Assembly (NCBI GenBank): GCA_030673875.1
Contig: JAUTCT010000153.1
Location: forward strand, 1-64,000
Length of the DNA: 64,000 nt
Source: Verrucomicrobiota bacterium JB025
GTDB lineage: Bacteria > Verrucomicrobiota > Verrucomicrobiia > Verrucomicrobiales > Akkermansiaceae
Reading direction: 5' to 3'
The position numbers and the translations under genes are program-made. Of the stretch, positions 9,625 to 18,389 are shown one piece after another. Within the stretch, counting starts at the first letter, position 1; the number at the start of each line of letters is the position of its first letter. Below the pieces are notes generated by a model. The model was not told the origin of the DNA. It saw only the letters and a list, made by a program, of their open reading frames with translations, and did not search any database.

Positions 9625-10036
9625 GATGTTTGGGGGAGAGATTGAGACACAGTCGGCGCCGGCGAACGGATCATTCCGTGACAGCGGGAAATTCAATGCC
9701 ATTTGGGGGGATTACCGATTCAGCGAAAATATCGGTTGGAGAGTCAAGTTATTACAGCAACCAACAGGGAATACCAACTTCGGTCTATCCGCCGGTTCGA
9801 CGAAGGGATTGTCTGTGACAAAAGCGCCAACAGAAGGTCCGGGAAAACCCGGAAAATGAGGGAGGAGGGACATGAAATGGGGGGATACGGTGAAAAACCA
9901 GGCGTCAGCCACACAACGGAAACTGTACCCGGCGCATATGCCTATCAAAAAATCGCCGGTCCGGCATTACGCGATCGCGTAGGTATAAACAAAACCTATG
10001 ATTTTCCGGTTTTATTATCAGAAAAAGTTAAGCAAA
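9625..10036. other. 412-bp intergenic region upstream of the giant adhesin gene
   Basis: I find no convincing gene here. The region separates the last gene of the polysaccharide locus (ends 10037) from the adhesin start at 9624, both on the minus strand, so it should hold the adhesin promoter. It contains the shared palindrome at 9968-9981 and several G-runs on the plus strand (C-runs on the transcript strand). A TGGCAT element at 9696-9701 resembles a sigma-54 -24 box, but the matching -12 position reads CC instead of GC. No clear intrinsic terminator for the polysaccharide locus was found. Confidence 0.6.
9967..9984 (-). promoter_or_regulatory. Candidate operator, copy 1 (TACGCGATCGCGTA palindrome)
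   Basis: A perfect 14-bp palindrome at 9968-9981 lies 344 bp upstream of the adhesin start. The 17-bp string TACGCGATCGCGTAGGT (9968-9984) is repeated exactly at 34199-34215, upstream of the polysaccharide operon. Its role as a binding site for a dimeric regulator is inference from symmetry, recurrence and position. Confidence 0.5.
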
Positions 10037-11293
10037 TCACCCGTTCAGACCACCCACTTCACTTTGCATTTCCTGATAAAGATCGAGGTAATCCGAGACC
10101 TGCCGCGAAACATCATACTCGGCTTCGGCAATTTCCCGGCAACGCGCCGCCATCGCCATTCTCCGGCCATCACCGCCCAGCACCTCGGCGACCCTCATCG
10201 CCAGCTCGGCGGCATTCTCCGGCTGCGCCAGCATGCCCGTCTCCCCCGGCCGCACCAACTCCGGAATCCCACCCACTCCAAACGCCACCACCGGCGTGCC
10301 GCAGGCGATGCTCTCCAGCGCCACCAGCCCGAACGATTCCGCACGCGTCGGATGCACCAGAACATCCGCCGCCGAATACGCCAGCACCTTCAGCGGATCG
10401 TGCGCGAGATGGCCCAGGTTCACCACCGGAATCCGCAGCCCGCCAAGCTCCGCGTTCGACGCCCGACCGAAGAACAACAAGGTGCTCTCCCGTTTCGTTT
10501 CCTCGGGCAGTTGCTCCAGCGCATCCCTCAACAACGCCATCCCCTTCAGCGGACGCGCCGAGTTGTCGATCGCACACAAGATCACCTTGCCCTTCGCCGG
10601 CAGCCCGAGGGCCTCCCGGCTTCGCTCTTTCCCGCGGGGTTTGAAAACTTCGAGATCAATCCCGTGCGGAATGACCCTGCGGGGAAACTCCGCCAACAGA
10701 CTCTCCCCCATCCGCTCGGCCATCCACCGGCTCGGCACCACCGCCGTGAACCGGGACTTCCCGTATGCCTGCCGCTTCCACCTCCACTCCAGCGCGGTCG
10801 CATCCCGCCTCACCACCGGTTCAACGTCCAAGTGCGGACACGACCCACAACCGGATTTCCACCGGTCGCACTCCAAACTCGCGTGGCAGTGCCCGGTGAA
10901 CGGCCACATGTCATGAATCGTGAAAACCACCGGCTTCGCCGCGCACAACCCCGGCAGCGCCCGGTAGCTGAAGGTCCCGCTGTGCAGGCAATGCAGGTCG
11001 ATCACATCCGCATCCCGCACCTCCGGCAACGATCTCACCCGGTTCGAACTCACCAGATGTACGTCATTCAGCCCCAGGCGCGAGGTCATGCCGTGCAGCA
11101 AACCTTCCACCCGGGGCCGATACGGCATCACCACGGCCTGCTCGCTGCTCGCCTCCCGGCAAAGGACCCTCGCATCCACGCCGGCACCCAGCAGCCCCCG
11201 CCGCAGCCGGTTCATCTGGATCTGCGCACCGCCCGTCATCCCGTCGCCGCGGTGCATCATCAACACCTTCAACCGATGTTCAGCCGCATTCAC
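10037..11293 (-). CDS. Glycosyltransferase family 4 (GT-B)
   Basis: The protein (418 aa) looks like a retaining GT4 sugar transferase that adds a sugar from a nucleotide donor to a growing lipid-linked glycan at the cytoplasmic membrane. The N-terminal Rossmann half contains GGAQIQMNRLRRGL, typical of GT4 acceptor domains. The C-terminal half has the E-x7-E type donor motif in HPTRAESFGLVALE, followed by GTPVVAFGVGGIPE. I chose the GTG at 11293 because its first four bases overlap the stop of the upstream wzt gene (GTGA), as at other junctions in this locus; an ATG at 11260 is the alternative. It is the last gene of the polysaccharide locus. Sugar specificity cannot be read from the sequence. 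Confidence 0.88.
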   Translation of the reverse strand: MNAAEHRLKVLMMHRGDGMTGGAQIQMNRLRRGLLGAGVDARVLCREASSEQAVVMPYRPRVEGLLHGMTSRLGLNDVHLVSSNRVRSLPEVRDADVIDLHCLHSGTFSYRALPGLCAAKPVVFTIHDMWPFTGHCHASLECDRWKSGCGSCPHLDVEPVVRRDATALEWRWKRQAYGKSRFTAVVPSRWMAERMGESLLAEFPRRVIPHGIDLEVFKPRGKERSREALGLPAKGKVILCAIDNSARPLKGMALLRDALEQLPEETKRESTLLFFGRASNAELGGLRIPVVNLGHLAHDPLKVLAYSAADVLVHPTRAESFGLVALESIACGTPVVAFGVGGIPELVRPGETGMLAQPENAAELAMRVAEVLGGDGRRMAMAARCREIAEAEYDVSRQVSDYLDLYQEMQSEVGGLNG

Positions 11294-12576
11294 GCCTCCA
11301 CCGCCTGATGATGTTCCCACGAGTGGCGCACCAGAACGGACACGCCCTCCCACCCCTGATGGTGCAGCTTGCCGGTGCCGTAATAGTCCCCGTCGATCAC
11401 CTCGATCACCGCCGCATCGTTCAAATGGTCCTGCACCGGGCTCTCCTTGGATCCAATAAAGACGTTCACATAATACCTCCCGCCCATCAGCGGCCAGTCC
11501 CTCACCCTGAAGTCGATCCGGCCCTCGCCGGACAGGTTGATCTTCGTCGGGTCCACCAATGCCGTCGACATCGAGAAATACTTCTTCAAATCCTTGCAGA
11601 TCTCCACGCAGAAAATCGCATCCTTCAGCGACACCCCGTCCTTCACCTTGTAGCCCAGGCTCAGGATCACGTCCTGGCCGGAAACCGCCTCGTGAATCAC
11701 CTCGCCGTTGCCATCGCGCAAGTCGATCGATGTCACGCGCGCATCCCCCTTGCCGGCCCGGTCGTCACGATCCTTCAGGCCATCCGTCGCGAGCTCCGCA
11801 CCACGCGTCATGTAGGCCCCCACCACCTCCTTGGTCGGACCCTGCATCACCAGCTGGCCCTTGTTCATCATGATCACCCGGGTGCACAAATTCTGGATCG
11901 CCGGCATCTGATGACTCACCAGGATGACCGTCCGGCCCTCTTTGTTAGAGACATCCTCCATCTTGCCCAGGCACTTCTGCTGGAACGCGGCGTCACCCAC
12001 CGCCAGCACCTCGTCAACGATCAGAATCTCCGGTTCGAGATGCGCCGCCACGGCAAAGGCGAGCCGCACGTACATCCCGCTGCTGTAGCGCTTCACCGGT
12101 GTATCCAGAAACTTGTCGATCTCCGCGAAGGCCACGATCTCGTCGAATTTCCGTTTGATCTCGACCCGCGTCATTCCGAGGATCGCCCCGTTCAGATAGA
12201 TGTTCTCCCGGCCGGTCAGCTCCGGATGGAAACCCGTCCCCACCTCCAGCAGACTCGCCACGCGCCCCTTCAACCGGATCCTTCCGGATGTCGGCTCGGT
12301 GATCCGGCTGAGCAACTTGAGCGTCGTCGACTTCCCCGCACCGTTGCGGCCGATGATGCCGACCATCTCGCCCTGCTTGATCTCGAAACTCAGGTCCTTG
12401 ACCGCCCAAAAATCCACGGTCCTGGACCGTTCCGCGCGTGCTTCCGCGTTGAACCATTTGAATGGCGCGCGCACCGCGTTCTCCAGCACATGCCGGAGCC
12501 CGTCGCCCTTCGCTGCCTGGCGGCCGATCTTGTAACACTTCCCCAGGTTCTCGACCTCGATAATATTTTCACTCAT
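11290..12576 (-). CDS. wzt: Polysaccharide ABC exporter ATP-binding protein, Wzt type with C-terminal domain
   Basis: The ATPase energises export of a lipid-linked polysaccharide across the inner membrane, paired with the permease gene just upstream. The N-terminal 240 residues carry Walker A (GRNGAGKST), the signature YSSGMYVRLAFA and Walker B (ILIVDEVLAVGD). The protein is 428 aa, well above the roughly 250 aa of a bare ATPase. The extra C-terminal 180 residues resemble the Wzt C-terminal beta-sandwich, which in characterised systems recognises the modified end of the polymer. That suggests (inference) that the exported glycan has a defined terminal modification. The ATG is followed at once by ENIIEVENLGKCY. 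It lies 41 bp after the permease gene and overlaps the next gene by 4 bp. Confidence 0.92.
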   Translation of the reverse strand: MSENIIEVENLGKCYKIGRQAAKGDGLRHVLENAVRAPFKWFNAEARAERSRTVDFWAVKDLSFEIKQGEMVGIIGRNGAGKSTTLKLLSRITEPTSGRIRLKGRVASLLEVGTGFHPELTGRENIYLNGAILGMTRVEIKRKFDEIVAFAEIDKFLDTPVKRYSSGMYVRLAFAVAAHLEPEILIVDEVLAVGDAAFQQKCLGKMEDVSNKEGRTVILVSHQMPAIQNLCTRVIMMNKGQLVMQGPTKEVVGAYMTRGAELATDGLKDRDDRAGKGDARVTSIDLRDGNGEVIHEAVSGQDVILSLGYKVKDGVSLKDAIFCVEICKDLKKYFSMSTALVDPTKINLSGEGRIDFRVRDWPLMGGRYYVNVFIGSKESPVQDHLNDAAVIEVIDGDYYGTGKLHHQGWEGVSVLVRHSWEHHQAVEA

Positions 12577-12617
12577 ATCGTAAATTTCCAGCTAATTGCC
12601 CGTCTTCAGGAAACCGT

Positions 12618-13436
12618 TCAGATCACGTCGGCGAAGGTTCTTTCCGTTTTCCGGAAATACCACACACCGGTGACCAGCAGCACCGCCACTCCGGCGAACG
12701 CAAGCCCCAGCCCGGGCCAGTAGAGTGCTTTCTGACCGAGGATCGCCCACCGGAAACCATCGATCACTCCCACCATCGGATTCAGCGAATACAGCAACCG
12801 GTATTTCTCCGGAACCGCAATCGCACTGAAACCAACCGGGGAAAGATACAAACCGAACTGAACCACAAACGGCACAATGAAACGAAAATCACGGTAGCGC
12901 ACCATCAGCGCGGAAACCCACAACCCGGCACCCAGCGCCGTGGCGAAGGCCAGCAGGATGAACAGCGGCAGCGCAACGATCATCGGCGACGGCACCACAC
13001 CGAACACCGCCATCAACAAGGCGAGCAGCACCCCTGAAACCAGAAAATCAATGAAACTGGTGATCACACTGCTCACCGGAACCGCCAGCCGCGGAAAATA
13101 CACCTTGGATATCATCCCCGCGTTCGAAACCAGGCTGTTGCCGCTCTCCATGAACGCCGTGGCGAAAAACTGCCACGGCAGCATCCCGCAAAACACCATG
13201 ATCGAATACGGCACCGCACCCTCGGACTTCATGCCCGCCACCCGCTGGAAAACAAAGGTCAGCACCAGCACCGTCAGCAGGGGCCTCAACACCGCCCAGG
13301 CAACCCCGATCACGGTTTGTTTGTAACGAACCAGAATGTTCCTCCACGCCAGAAAATAGAACAGCTCGCGATACCCCCAGATATCCTGCCAATACTGCTT
13401 TTCGCCGCGGCCTGCTTCAATCGTGATTTCCTTCAT
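12618..13436 (-). CDS. wzm: Polysaccharide ABC exporter permease, Wzm type (ABC-2)
   Basis: This 272-aa protein is the membrane half of the exporter. It begins with a cytoplasmic segment containing YRELFYFLAWRNILVRYKQT, characteristic of ABC-2 permeases of the TagG/KpsM/Wzm group, then about six hydrophobic helices. The motif SLNPMVGVIDGFRWAIL near the C-terminus is also typical of the family. Length matches the usual 250-290 aa. Together with the downstream ATPase it points to ABC-transporter-dependent export of an O-antigen- or capsule-like polymer. No strong ribosome binding site is visible. Confidence 0.93.
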   Translation of the reverse strand: MKEITIEAGRGEKQYWQDIWGYRELFYFLAWRNILVRYKQTVIGVAWAVLRPLLTVLVLTFVFQRVAGMKSEGAVPYSIMVFCGMLPWQFFATAFMESGNSLVSNAGMISKVYFPRLAVPVSSVITSFIDFLVSGVLLALLMAVFGVVPSPMIVALPLFILLAFATALGAGLWVSALMVRYRDFRFIVPFVVQFGLYLSPVGFSAIAVPEKYRLLYSLNPMVGVIDGFRWAILGQKALYWPGLGLAFAGVAVLLVTGVWYFRKTERTFADVI

Positions 13437-13491
13437 GTCAATTGATCTGATCTTCTCTGATTGGTTCGAAATATTAGCTTGTTAGCTTGTG

Positions 13492-14412
13492 CTAGATCGC
13501 CCGCCCCTCGAATGCCGGCCAACCGGGACTCCTCCGGCGCACCGCCCGGTGGACCCGCAGCCCGGCCAGCATGCCCTTCGCAAGCCCCCGCGCCCCGATT
13601 CCACCCGCCATCAGACGCGCGGCCTTGAGTTCGACTCGCGCCTCGTCCCTCGCCTTTTCCAGAAAACTCCGGGCGTCGGCGCCAAGCCGGTGCCCGCCTT
13701 CCAGCAGCCCGCTGATCACGGACGCCTTCACCTCCGCATGCCGGACGTGGTCGTTCATGCACTCGACTCCGATGCCCACGGTGTCGTTGAACTTGATCAC
13801 CAGCGGATCACGGATCACCCCCCAGACACCCGTCGCCCCCAAGCGGATCGACAACTCGTAATCCTCCAGCAATCTCAGCGCATCGTTGAACCCGCCCACT
13901 TCCTCAAACGCACTCCGCCTCACCGCCACCACCTGGTTGAACAATAGAAACCGGGTCGCCAGAACGTCCTGCGGATTCGTCCATTCCCCCTCGGTAAAAT
14001 CCGGACGAATGCCCGACATGGCAAAGGTATTGCCGATTTCCACCCCATCCTCGCCCTTCACCGTCGCGTTGCACACGCAACACGACATGCCCGGACCGGA
14101 CCTCGCCATCAATTTCACCTGCCGTTCGATCTTGTCCGGCGTCCAGTGGTCGTCCGAATCCAGAAACGCCAGAATCTCTCCACCCGCCTCCCGCGCCCCG
14201 CGGTTCCGCGCGGCGGATGGCCCCGCGTTTTCCTGCCTCACATACTTGATGCGGTCGCGCACGCCAGCCAGCGCCGCCTCGGTGCCGTCAGTCGACCCGT
14301 CATCCACCACGATCACTTCAATCCGGTCGTGACTCTGCCGCAGGGCGCTCTCAACCGCACCCAGCACCGTGGCCGCCCGGTTGTATGTCGGAATGATGAT
14401 CGAAACGAACAT
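13492..14412 (-). CDS. Glycosyltransferase family 2
   Basis: A GT-A fold inverting transferase, likely acting at the cytoplasmic face of the membrane on the lipid-linked glycan. The N-terminus VSIIIPTYNRAATVLGAVES, the donor-binding VVDDGSTDGTE and the metal-binding region ILAFLDSDDHW (DxD type) are all present. A longer reading from 14514 would overlap the upstream acetyltransferase and prepend Arg-rich sequence, so the ATG at 14412 was chosen; it lies 19 bp after the upstream stop. The protein is 306 aa, normal for single-domain GT2 enzymes. The donor sugar is unknown. Confidence 0.9.
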   Translation of the reverse strand: MFVSIIIPTYNRAATVLGAVESALRQSHDRIEVIVVDDGSTDGTEAALAGVRDRIKYVRQENAGPSAARNRGAREAGGEILAFLDSDDHWTPDKIERQVKLMARSGPGMSCCVCNATVKGEDGVEIGNTFAMSGIRPDFTEGEWTNPQDVLATRFLLFNQVVAVRRSAFEEVGGFNDALRLLEDYELSIRLGATGVWGVIRDPLVIKFNDTVGIGVECMNDHVRHAEVKASVISGLLEGGHRLGADARSFLEKARDEARVELKAARLMAGGIGARGLAKGMLAGLRVHRAVRRRSPGWPAFEGRAI

Positions 14413-14431
14413 GATATGCCGGGTTTCGCGT

Positions 14432-15010
14432 TCAGCTCTCAGGCGGGCGGGAGAAATCGATCCGCTTGATTTCCTTCGCCGGAATCCCACCCACCACCGC
14501 CCCCGGCGCGACATCCCGAGTCACCACCGCGTTCGCCCCCACAACCGCCCGTGCCCCCACCCGCACGCCTTTCAAAATCACGCAACCCTCGCCCAGCCAT
14601 GCTCCGTCCTCGACCACCACCGGACGCGTCACCAACTCCCGGCACCTCCGCGGCGGCAGCTCCGGATGGTCGAACTTGTGGTCGTGGTCCGTGATGTAAA
14701 CCCGGCCGGCGATCAACACGTCCCTGCCGATCTTCACCGACTCCGCCGCCCCGCAGTGGAAATACATCTGGATGCTCGTTCCATCGCCGATCTCGATCTC
14801 ACCGCGCCGGTCCGAGTCAATCGCCTCGATGCGGGCGCCCTTCGATATCAACACCTGCCGGCCGATCCGGATCCGCCTCGCATTCAAAACCAGATCCGGA
14901 CAAGCCAGCCTCGATCGAAAGCCAAATGCACCGAACCGCCACGACCACCGCACTTGATTCCATAGCGCGATGCAGAGGTTCATCGCCCGTTGATGCGCTG
15001 CCTGTTTCAT
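14432..15010 (-). CDS. Left-handed beta-helix O-acetyltransferase (hexapeptide repeat)
   Basis: The protein (192 aa) has hexapeptide repeats in two blocks (IGRQVLISKGARIEAI, and VVVEDGAWLGEGCVILKGVRVG followed by ARAVVGANAVVTRDV). It ends in VVGGIPAKEIKRI, the classical end of the maltose/WcaF/CysE-type trimeric acetyltransferases. The ITDHDHKFD segment resembles the catalytic His loop. It probably O-acetylates a sugar of the locus polysaccharide using acetyl-CoA. The ATG at 15010 overlaps the upstream membrane protein gene by four bases (ATGA), which fixes the start better than the longer possible reading. Confidence 0.87.
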   Translation of the reverse strand: MKQAAHQRAMNLCIALWNQVRWSWRFGAFGFRSRLACPDLVLNARRIRIGRQVLISKGARIEAIDSDRRGEIEIGDGTSIQMYFHCGAAESVKIGRDVLIAGRVYITDHDHKFDHPELPPRRCRELVTRPVVVEDGAWLGEGCVILKGVRVGARAVVGANAVVTRDVAPGAVVGGIPAKEIKRIDFSRPPES

Positions 15011-16356
15011 GAATCTCGTGATGGCTGCCAGTCCCGGTGCTCGCCCGGGGCCCAGTCCGCCCAGACCACCGGCCCGGTTGGCTCGTCGTCCCAATCTTCC
15101 GGCTCCTCGCCGGCCGGCCCGGAGGAATCCGAAATAAACCCGGGCAGCCCTCCGACCAACAACCAGAAGAACACACTCATCTGATCGAAATACGAAATGG
15201 ATAGAAACGTGATCGTATGGGCAAACAACGCCGACCCCACACACCACAGCCGGAACTCCGCCTCGGTCCCGGCACCGCCAATCTCACGGAACGCCCCGCC
15301 CAGGGAGCGGAACGCCTTCCACTGGGAAAGCACCAGGCAGATCATCAGCGGAAGCCCGCCCGTCACCCCGAGTTGAATGTAGTAGTTCGTCAGGTCGCAA
15401 TGCTCCGGCACCGCAGCCAACGCATAGGGCATCCAGTGGTTGGTGTAGTCACACCCCAGAAGCCACCACTCGTCGAGGTGCGCCACCGCCATGTCGATCA
15501 AATACGCCCGGTGCCAGCCGGTGGAACCACCGACAATGTCGATGATCGACATCAGGTGCCAGACCGGCCGGGTCCGCACGAAATGAATGATGATCAACCC
15601 AATCACCGCCACCACCCGGATCTGCCGCAGATTCCCCCGCCACCGCCAGAGCGACACCACGCCGAGCGACAGCACCGTCGTGCCGATCGGACCACTCGAC
15701 CCGGAGGCAATCACCACGATCAAACTCGCGGCCGTCCCCATGATCGCGACCTTCCTCCATTCCCTCCACAGCGGAATCAGCAGCGCGATCACGCTGGCAC
15801 CGGCCGTCCCTGCCAGAATCGGCGTCCCAAACGGCCCCTGCGCGCGGAACTCGCCATCCCGAATCAACGAAAACGATGGCGCCCCCAGGATGGAATACGG
15901 ATTGAAGCCGGTCGCCTTCTGAAACGCCATCATCACCGCGAACGGGACCATCACAAACGCCAGCCCGATCCCCAACCGGGCGATCGCCTTGTTCTCCACC
16001 AGAAATGCCCTCGCGAACAAATAGGTCCCCACCACGTCCAGCACCAACCGGATTCGCTCGTTCAACGGATTCACCCGCCCCCACTCGTGCGCAAACGTAC
16101 TGATCAGCGCGACCACCGCAAACAACAGGATCAACCGGTCCCTCGTGTCCTTGAAGGACCATCGGAAACAGCCCTCCTGCACCGCCCGGAAAATACCCAC
16201 CAGCAGCACAACCCGGGTCACCGTGAGCCCGGCCAAAAACGGCGTGTACGGCGTGTGGCAGACCGCGATGATCAACGGCAGAAACGCCCAATCGCGGGAA
16301 ATGCGCAACTGAATGACGGCCAGGACCACACATGCAACAATCAGGACTGGATTCAC
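15007..16356 (-). CDS. Polytopic membrane protein, O-antigen polymerase/ligase-like
   Basis: The 449-aa protein is almost entirely hydrophobic, with about ten or more predicted helices (for example MNPVLIVACVVLAVIQLRI at the start) and a larger hydrophilic loop containing HLDEWWLLGCDYTNHW before the last helices. This layout matches the Wzy polymerase / WaaL ligase superfamily. Which activity it has cannot be decided from sequence. A ligase would fit the Wzm/Wzt exporter, and a polymerase would fit the Wzz-like protein in the same locus. The start is GTG with GGAG five bases upstream. It ends in a charged cytoplasmic tail and overlaps the acetyltransferase by 4 bp. Confidence 0.78.
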   Translation of the reverse strand: MNPVLIVACVVLAVIQLRISRDWAFLPLIIAVCHTPYTPFLAGLTVTRVVLLVGIFRAVQEGCFRWSFKDTRDRLILLFAVVALISTFAHEWGRVNPLNERIRLVLDVVGTYLFARAFLVENKAIARLGIGLAFVMVPFAVMMAFQKATGFNPYSILGAPSFSLIRDGEFRAQGPFGTPILAGTAGASVIALLIPLWREWRKVAIMGTAASLIVVIASGSSGPIGTTVLSLGVVSLWRWRGNLRQIRVVAVIGLIIIHFVRTRPVWHLMSIIDIVGGSTGWHRAYLIDMAVAHLDEWWLLGCDYTNHWMPYALAAVPEHCDLTNYYIQLGVTGGLPLMICLVLSQWKAFRSLGGAFREIGGAGTEAEFRLWCVGSALFAHTITFLSISYFDQMSVFFWLLVGGLPGFISDSSGPAGEEPEDWDDEPTGPVVWADWAPGEHRDWQPSRDS

Positions 16357-16488
16357 GGGACTCCATCAATGGTTAACTCAAGCCCGCCGCAAAGACCAGC
16401 GCGACGTCTTCGCGCGCGACCGACAGGCTCGGCAAACGCCCGGTTTCCCCCGCACCCCATGCCGGCCCGGCCGACCGGAAACTCTCCC

Positions 16489-18375
16489 CTACTCAATGAA
16501 CTCGAGCGACTCCTTCGTGGGACTGCTCGGCGCCGTCGGCACTTCGAAGTTGTCCTCGCCGCTCCAGCCATCGAGCGAATTCTGACTCAAGTCACCGGTA
16601 TCCGCGTCCTTGAATTCAAAATAATCCACACGCCACCAGATGATGTCATCCGCTTCGATCGGTCCGCCGACAATGATGCCCGGCACATACTTGGCATGCG
16701 TGCCCAGAAGCTCGCTGGACAACGAGGCCCCGTCGCGCACGTTCGTCACCTTGATCAGCCGGATCTGGTCTCCCAGCGAGAATCCGCCTTCCACCGGTGT
16801 GCCGCCGCTATACTGGAAATTATCCCCGCCACTCCAGCCGTCGGTATCCCCGTCATAATCCACCTGCCACCAGGTGATGTTGTCCGCATAGACCGGACCG
16901 GCGATGATCGTTCCCGTCAGGCCAACCTGGTGGGTGTCCAGCAGCTCCGCCGAGAGCGACCCGGAAACCCGCACGTTGGTGGTCTTGATCAGGCTGATCT
17001 TGTCACCAATATTGAACCCGGCCACCACCACGGCGCCTCCGCTGCCACTCTCACTGCCGGAGCCGTCCCAATGGAGGGACCACATGTCCGCCACAAACGG
17101 CTGGATGCTGTTGGTGCCCGTGGAAACATTGCCTTTCTCCACCCCGTAAAACCGTTCGTAGTAGTCGAACGCCGCCGGGTAGTTCCATAGATCCTGCACT
17201 CCCATCAGGTTCGCCGTCAGGATATGACCCAGCGTGCATGGCCCCGCCACCGTCCGGTAGGGACAAGTCCACAACCGGTTGTCGTAAACCGGCTGGTGGT
17301 GGTGGTTGGTCCCCCACTCCGGCATGTTCAGGTCCGCCGCCGTGTATTCGCCAACCTCCGCCCCGTTGACCCCGGTGTGCGTCCGGTTGATATCAGCCTG
17401 GCTCACGTAAAAAGTCTGCAGGTCCTCCTGGAAAATCTTGTGCTTGCCCGCATCGGCATATTCGAGGATCGCCGCATCCCCCAGCACCGCCCCGGCCAGC
17501 AACATCACCATTTTCCGGCCTTGGTTGTGGCCGCCGCCATCCCCCCACAACGCGCCGGCCCGGGCCGCACCATAAATATCAATCCCCGCCTGAACCATCC
17601 GGATCAGCAGAGTCTTCTTCTCCGCATCCGTGTAATCGAGCTGCAGCGACAGCAGGCCGTCGGCCGCGGTATGCGCCATCTCGCGGCCGTAGGTTCCCAC
17701 CGCACCCCGGTTCTGGAACGGATGGTTCAGGTGCGGGTGGAAATAACGCCCCGTCCACCCGTCTTCCTTCTCAATCCATGGACGCTCGAAATACCCCTCG
17801 ACAACGGACAGCTCCGGCGCCGTGGTTGGCTTCGCCAGCTTGCGCAGCACGTTGTAGTTCAGCTGGGACACATTCCAGCGGAGCGATTTGTCGCTGCCGA
17901 TATACGGCGGACGAAATGACCCCGTCGCCGGGGACGAACTCAGGACCGTCAGGATCGCCATCGTCTCCATCTGCGGATTATCCTTCGACGCCCAGTCCGT
18001 GAAACTCACGCAGGACATCACCGAGTTTCCGCCCTGCAGCGTCACCGGCAGGCTCTTCGCGATGTTGAGCGCCTCGGAATAAGTGCCATACTTGATCCTC
18101 GTGTCCCAGCCGTTGGCATTGCCCACGGACGGGTTGACCATCGTGCCGCTGGTATCGTTCGTCGTCGCCGGGGTGATACTCGTGATCGTCACCGGGCCCA
18201 CCACCCACCAGTCACCATTTGCAAACTGCCCCACCGGACGGTCCGCGGAAAACGTCCACGTGATCCCGAACTGGCTCACCGATCTCGCACCAAATGCCAC
18301 GGGCGGGACAAACCAGGCCGCCAGCGCGACGAGCGCGACCGCCATCCATCGATTTTCTAGTCTCCAAGAAGTCAT
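16489..18375 (-). CDS. Secreted protein of unknown function, paralogue A with two C-terminal SH3-like repeats
   Basis: I do not recognise a named family. The ATG at 18375 gives a signal peptide (WMAVALVALAAWFVPPVAFGA) and 628 residues. The first 490 residues are closely similar to the adjacent gene at 18390-19706. Both contain a His-rich segment (EWGTNHHHQPVYDNRLW here), WGDGGGHNQGRKMV and GREMAHTAADGLLSLQLDY. These helix-rich conserved His/Trp/Tyr segments recall polysaccharide lyases or hydrolases of the alpha/alpha type, but I cannot assign one. Unlike its twin, this protein ends with two copies of a roughly 65-residue module (GDKISLIKTTNVRVSGSLS and GDQIRLIKVTNVRDGASLS) that looks like bacterial SH3 domains. 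It lies between polymerase/ligase-like and glycosyltransferase genes, so it probably acts on the exported glycan (inference). Confidence 0.8.
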   Translation of the reverse strand: MTSWRLENRWMAVALVALAAWFVPPVAFGARSVSQFGITWTFSADRPVGQFANGDWWVVGPVTITSITPATTNDTSGTMVNPSVGNANGWDTRIKYGTYSEALNIAKSLPVTLQGGNSVMSCVSFTDWASKDNPQMETMAILTVLSSSPATGSFRPPYIGSDKSLRWNVSQLNYNVLRKLAKPTTAPELSVVEGYFERPWIEKEDGWTGRYFHPHLNHPFQNRGAVGTYGREMAHTAADGLLSLQLDYTDAEKKTLLIRMVQAGIDIYGAARAGALWGDGGGHNQGRKMVMLLAGAVLGDAAILEYADAGKHKIFQEDLQTFYVSQADINRTHTGVNGAEVGEYTAADLNMPEWGTNHHHQPVYDNRLWTCPYRTVAGPCTLGHILTANLMGVQDLWNYPAAFDYYERFYGVEKGNVSTGTNSIQPFVADMWSLHWDGSGSESGSGGAVVVAGFNIGDKISLIKTTNVRVSGSLSAELLDTHQVGLTGTIIAGPVYADNITWWQVDYDGDTDGWSGGDNFQYSGGTPVEGGFSLGDQIRLIKVTNVRDGASLSSELLGTHAKYVPGIIVGGPIEADDIIWWRVDYFEFKDADTGDLSQNSLDGWSGEDNFEVPTAPSSPTKESLEFIE

Positions 18376-18389
18376 TTGATTCATCCAGT

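Noticed and set aside
4354-9645. A plus-strand open frame of 1,763 codons
   Set aside because: It is the antisense of the giant adhesin gene. Its product is Arg/His/Gly-rich with no domains, whereas the minus strand reads as clean SGNH, beta-sandwich and cadherin-like modules.
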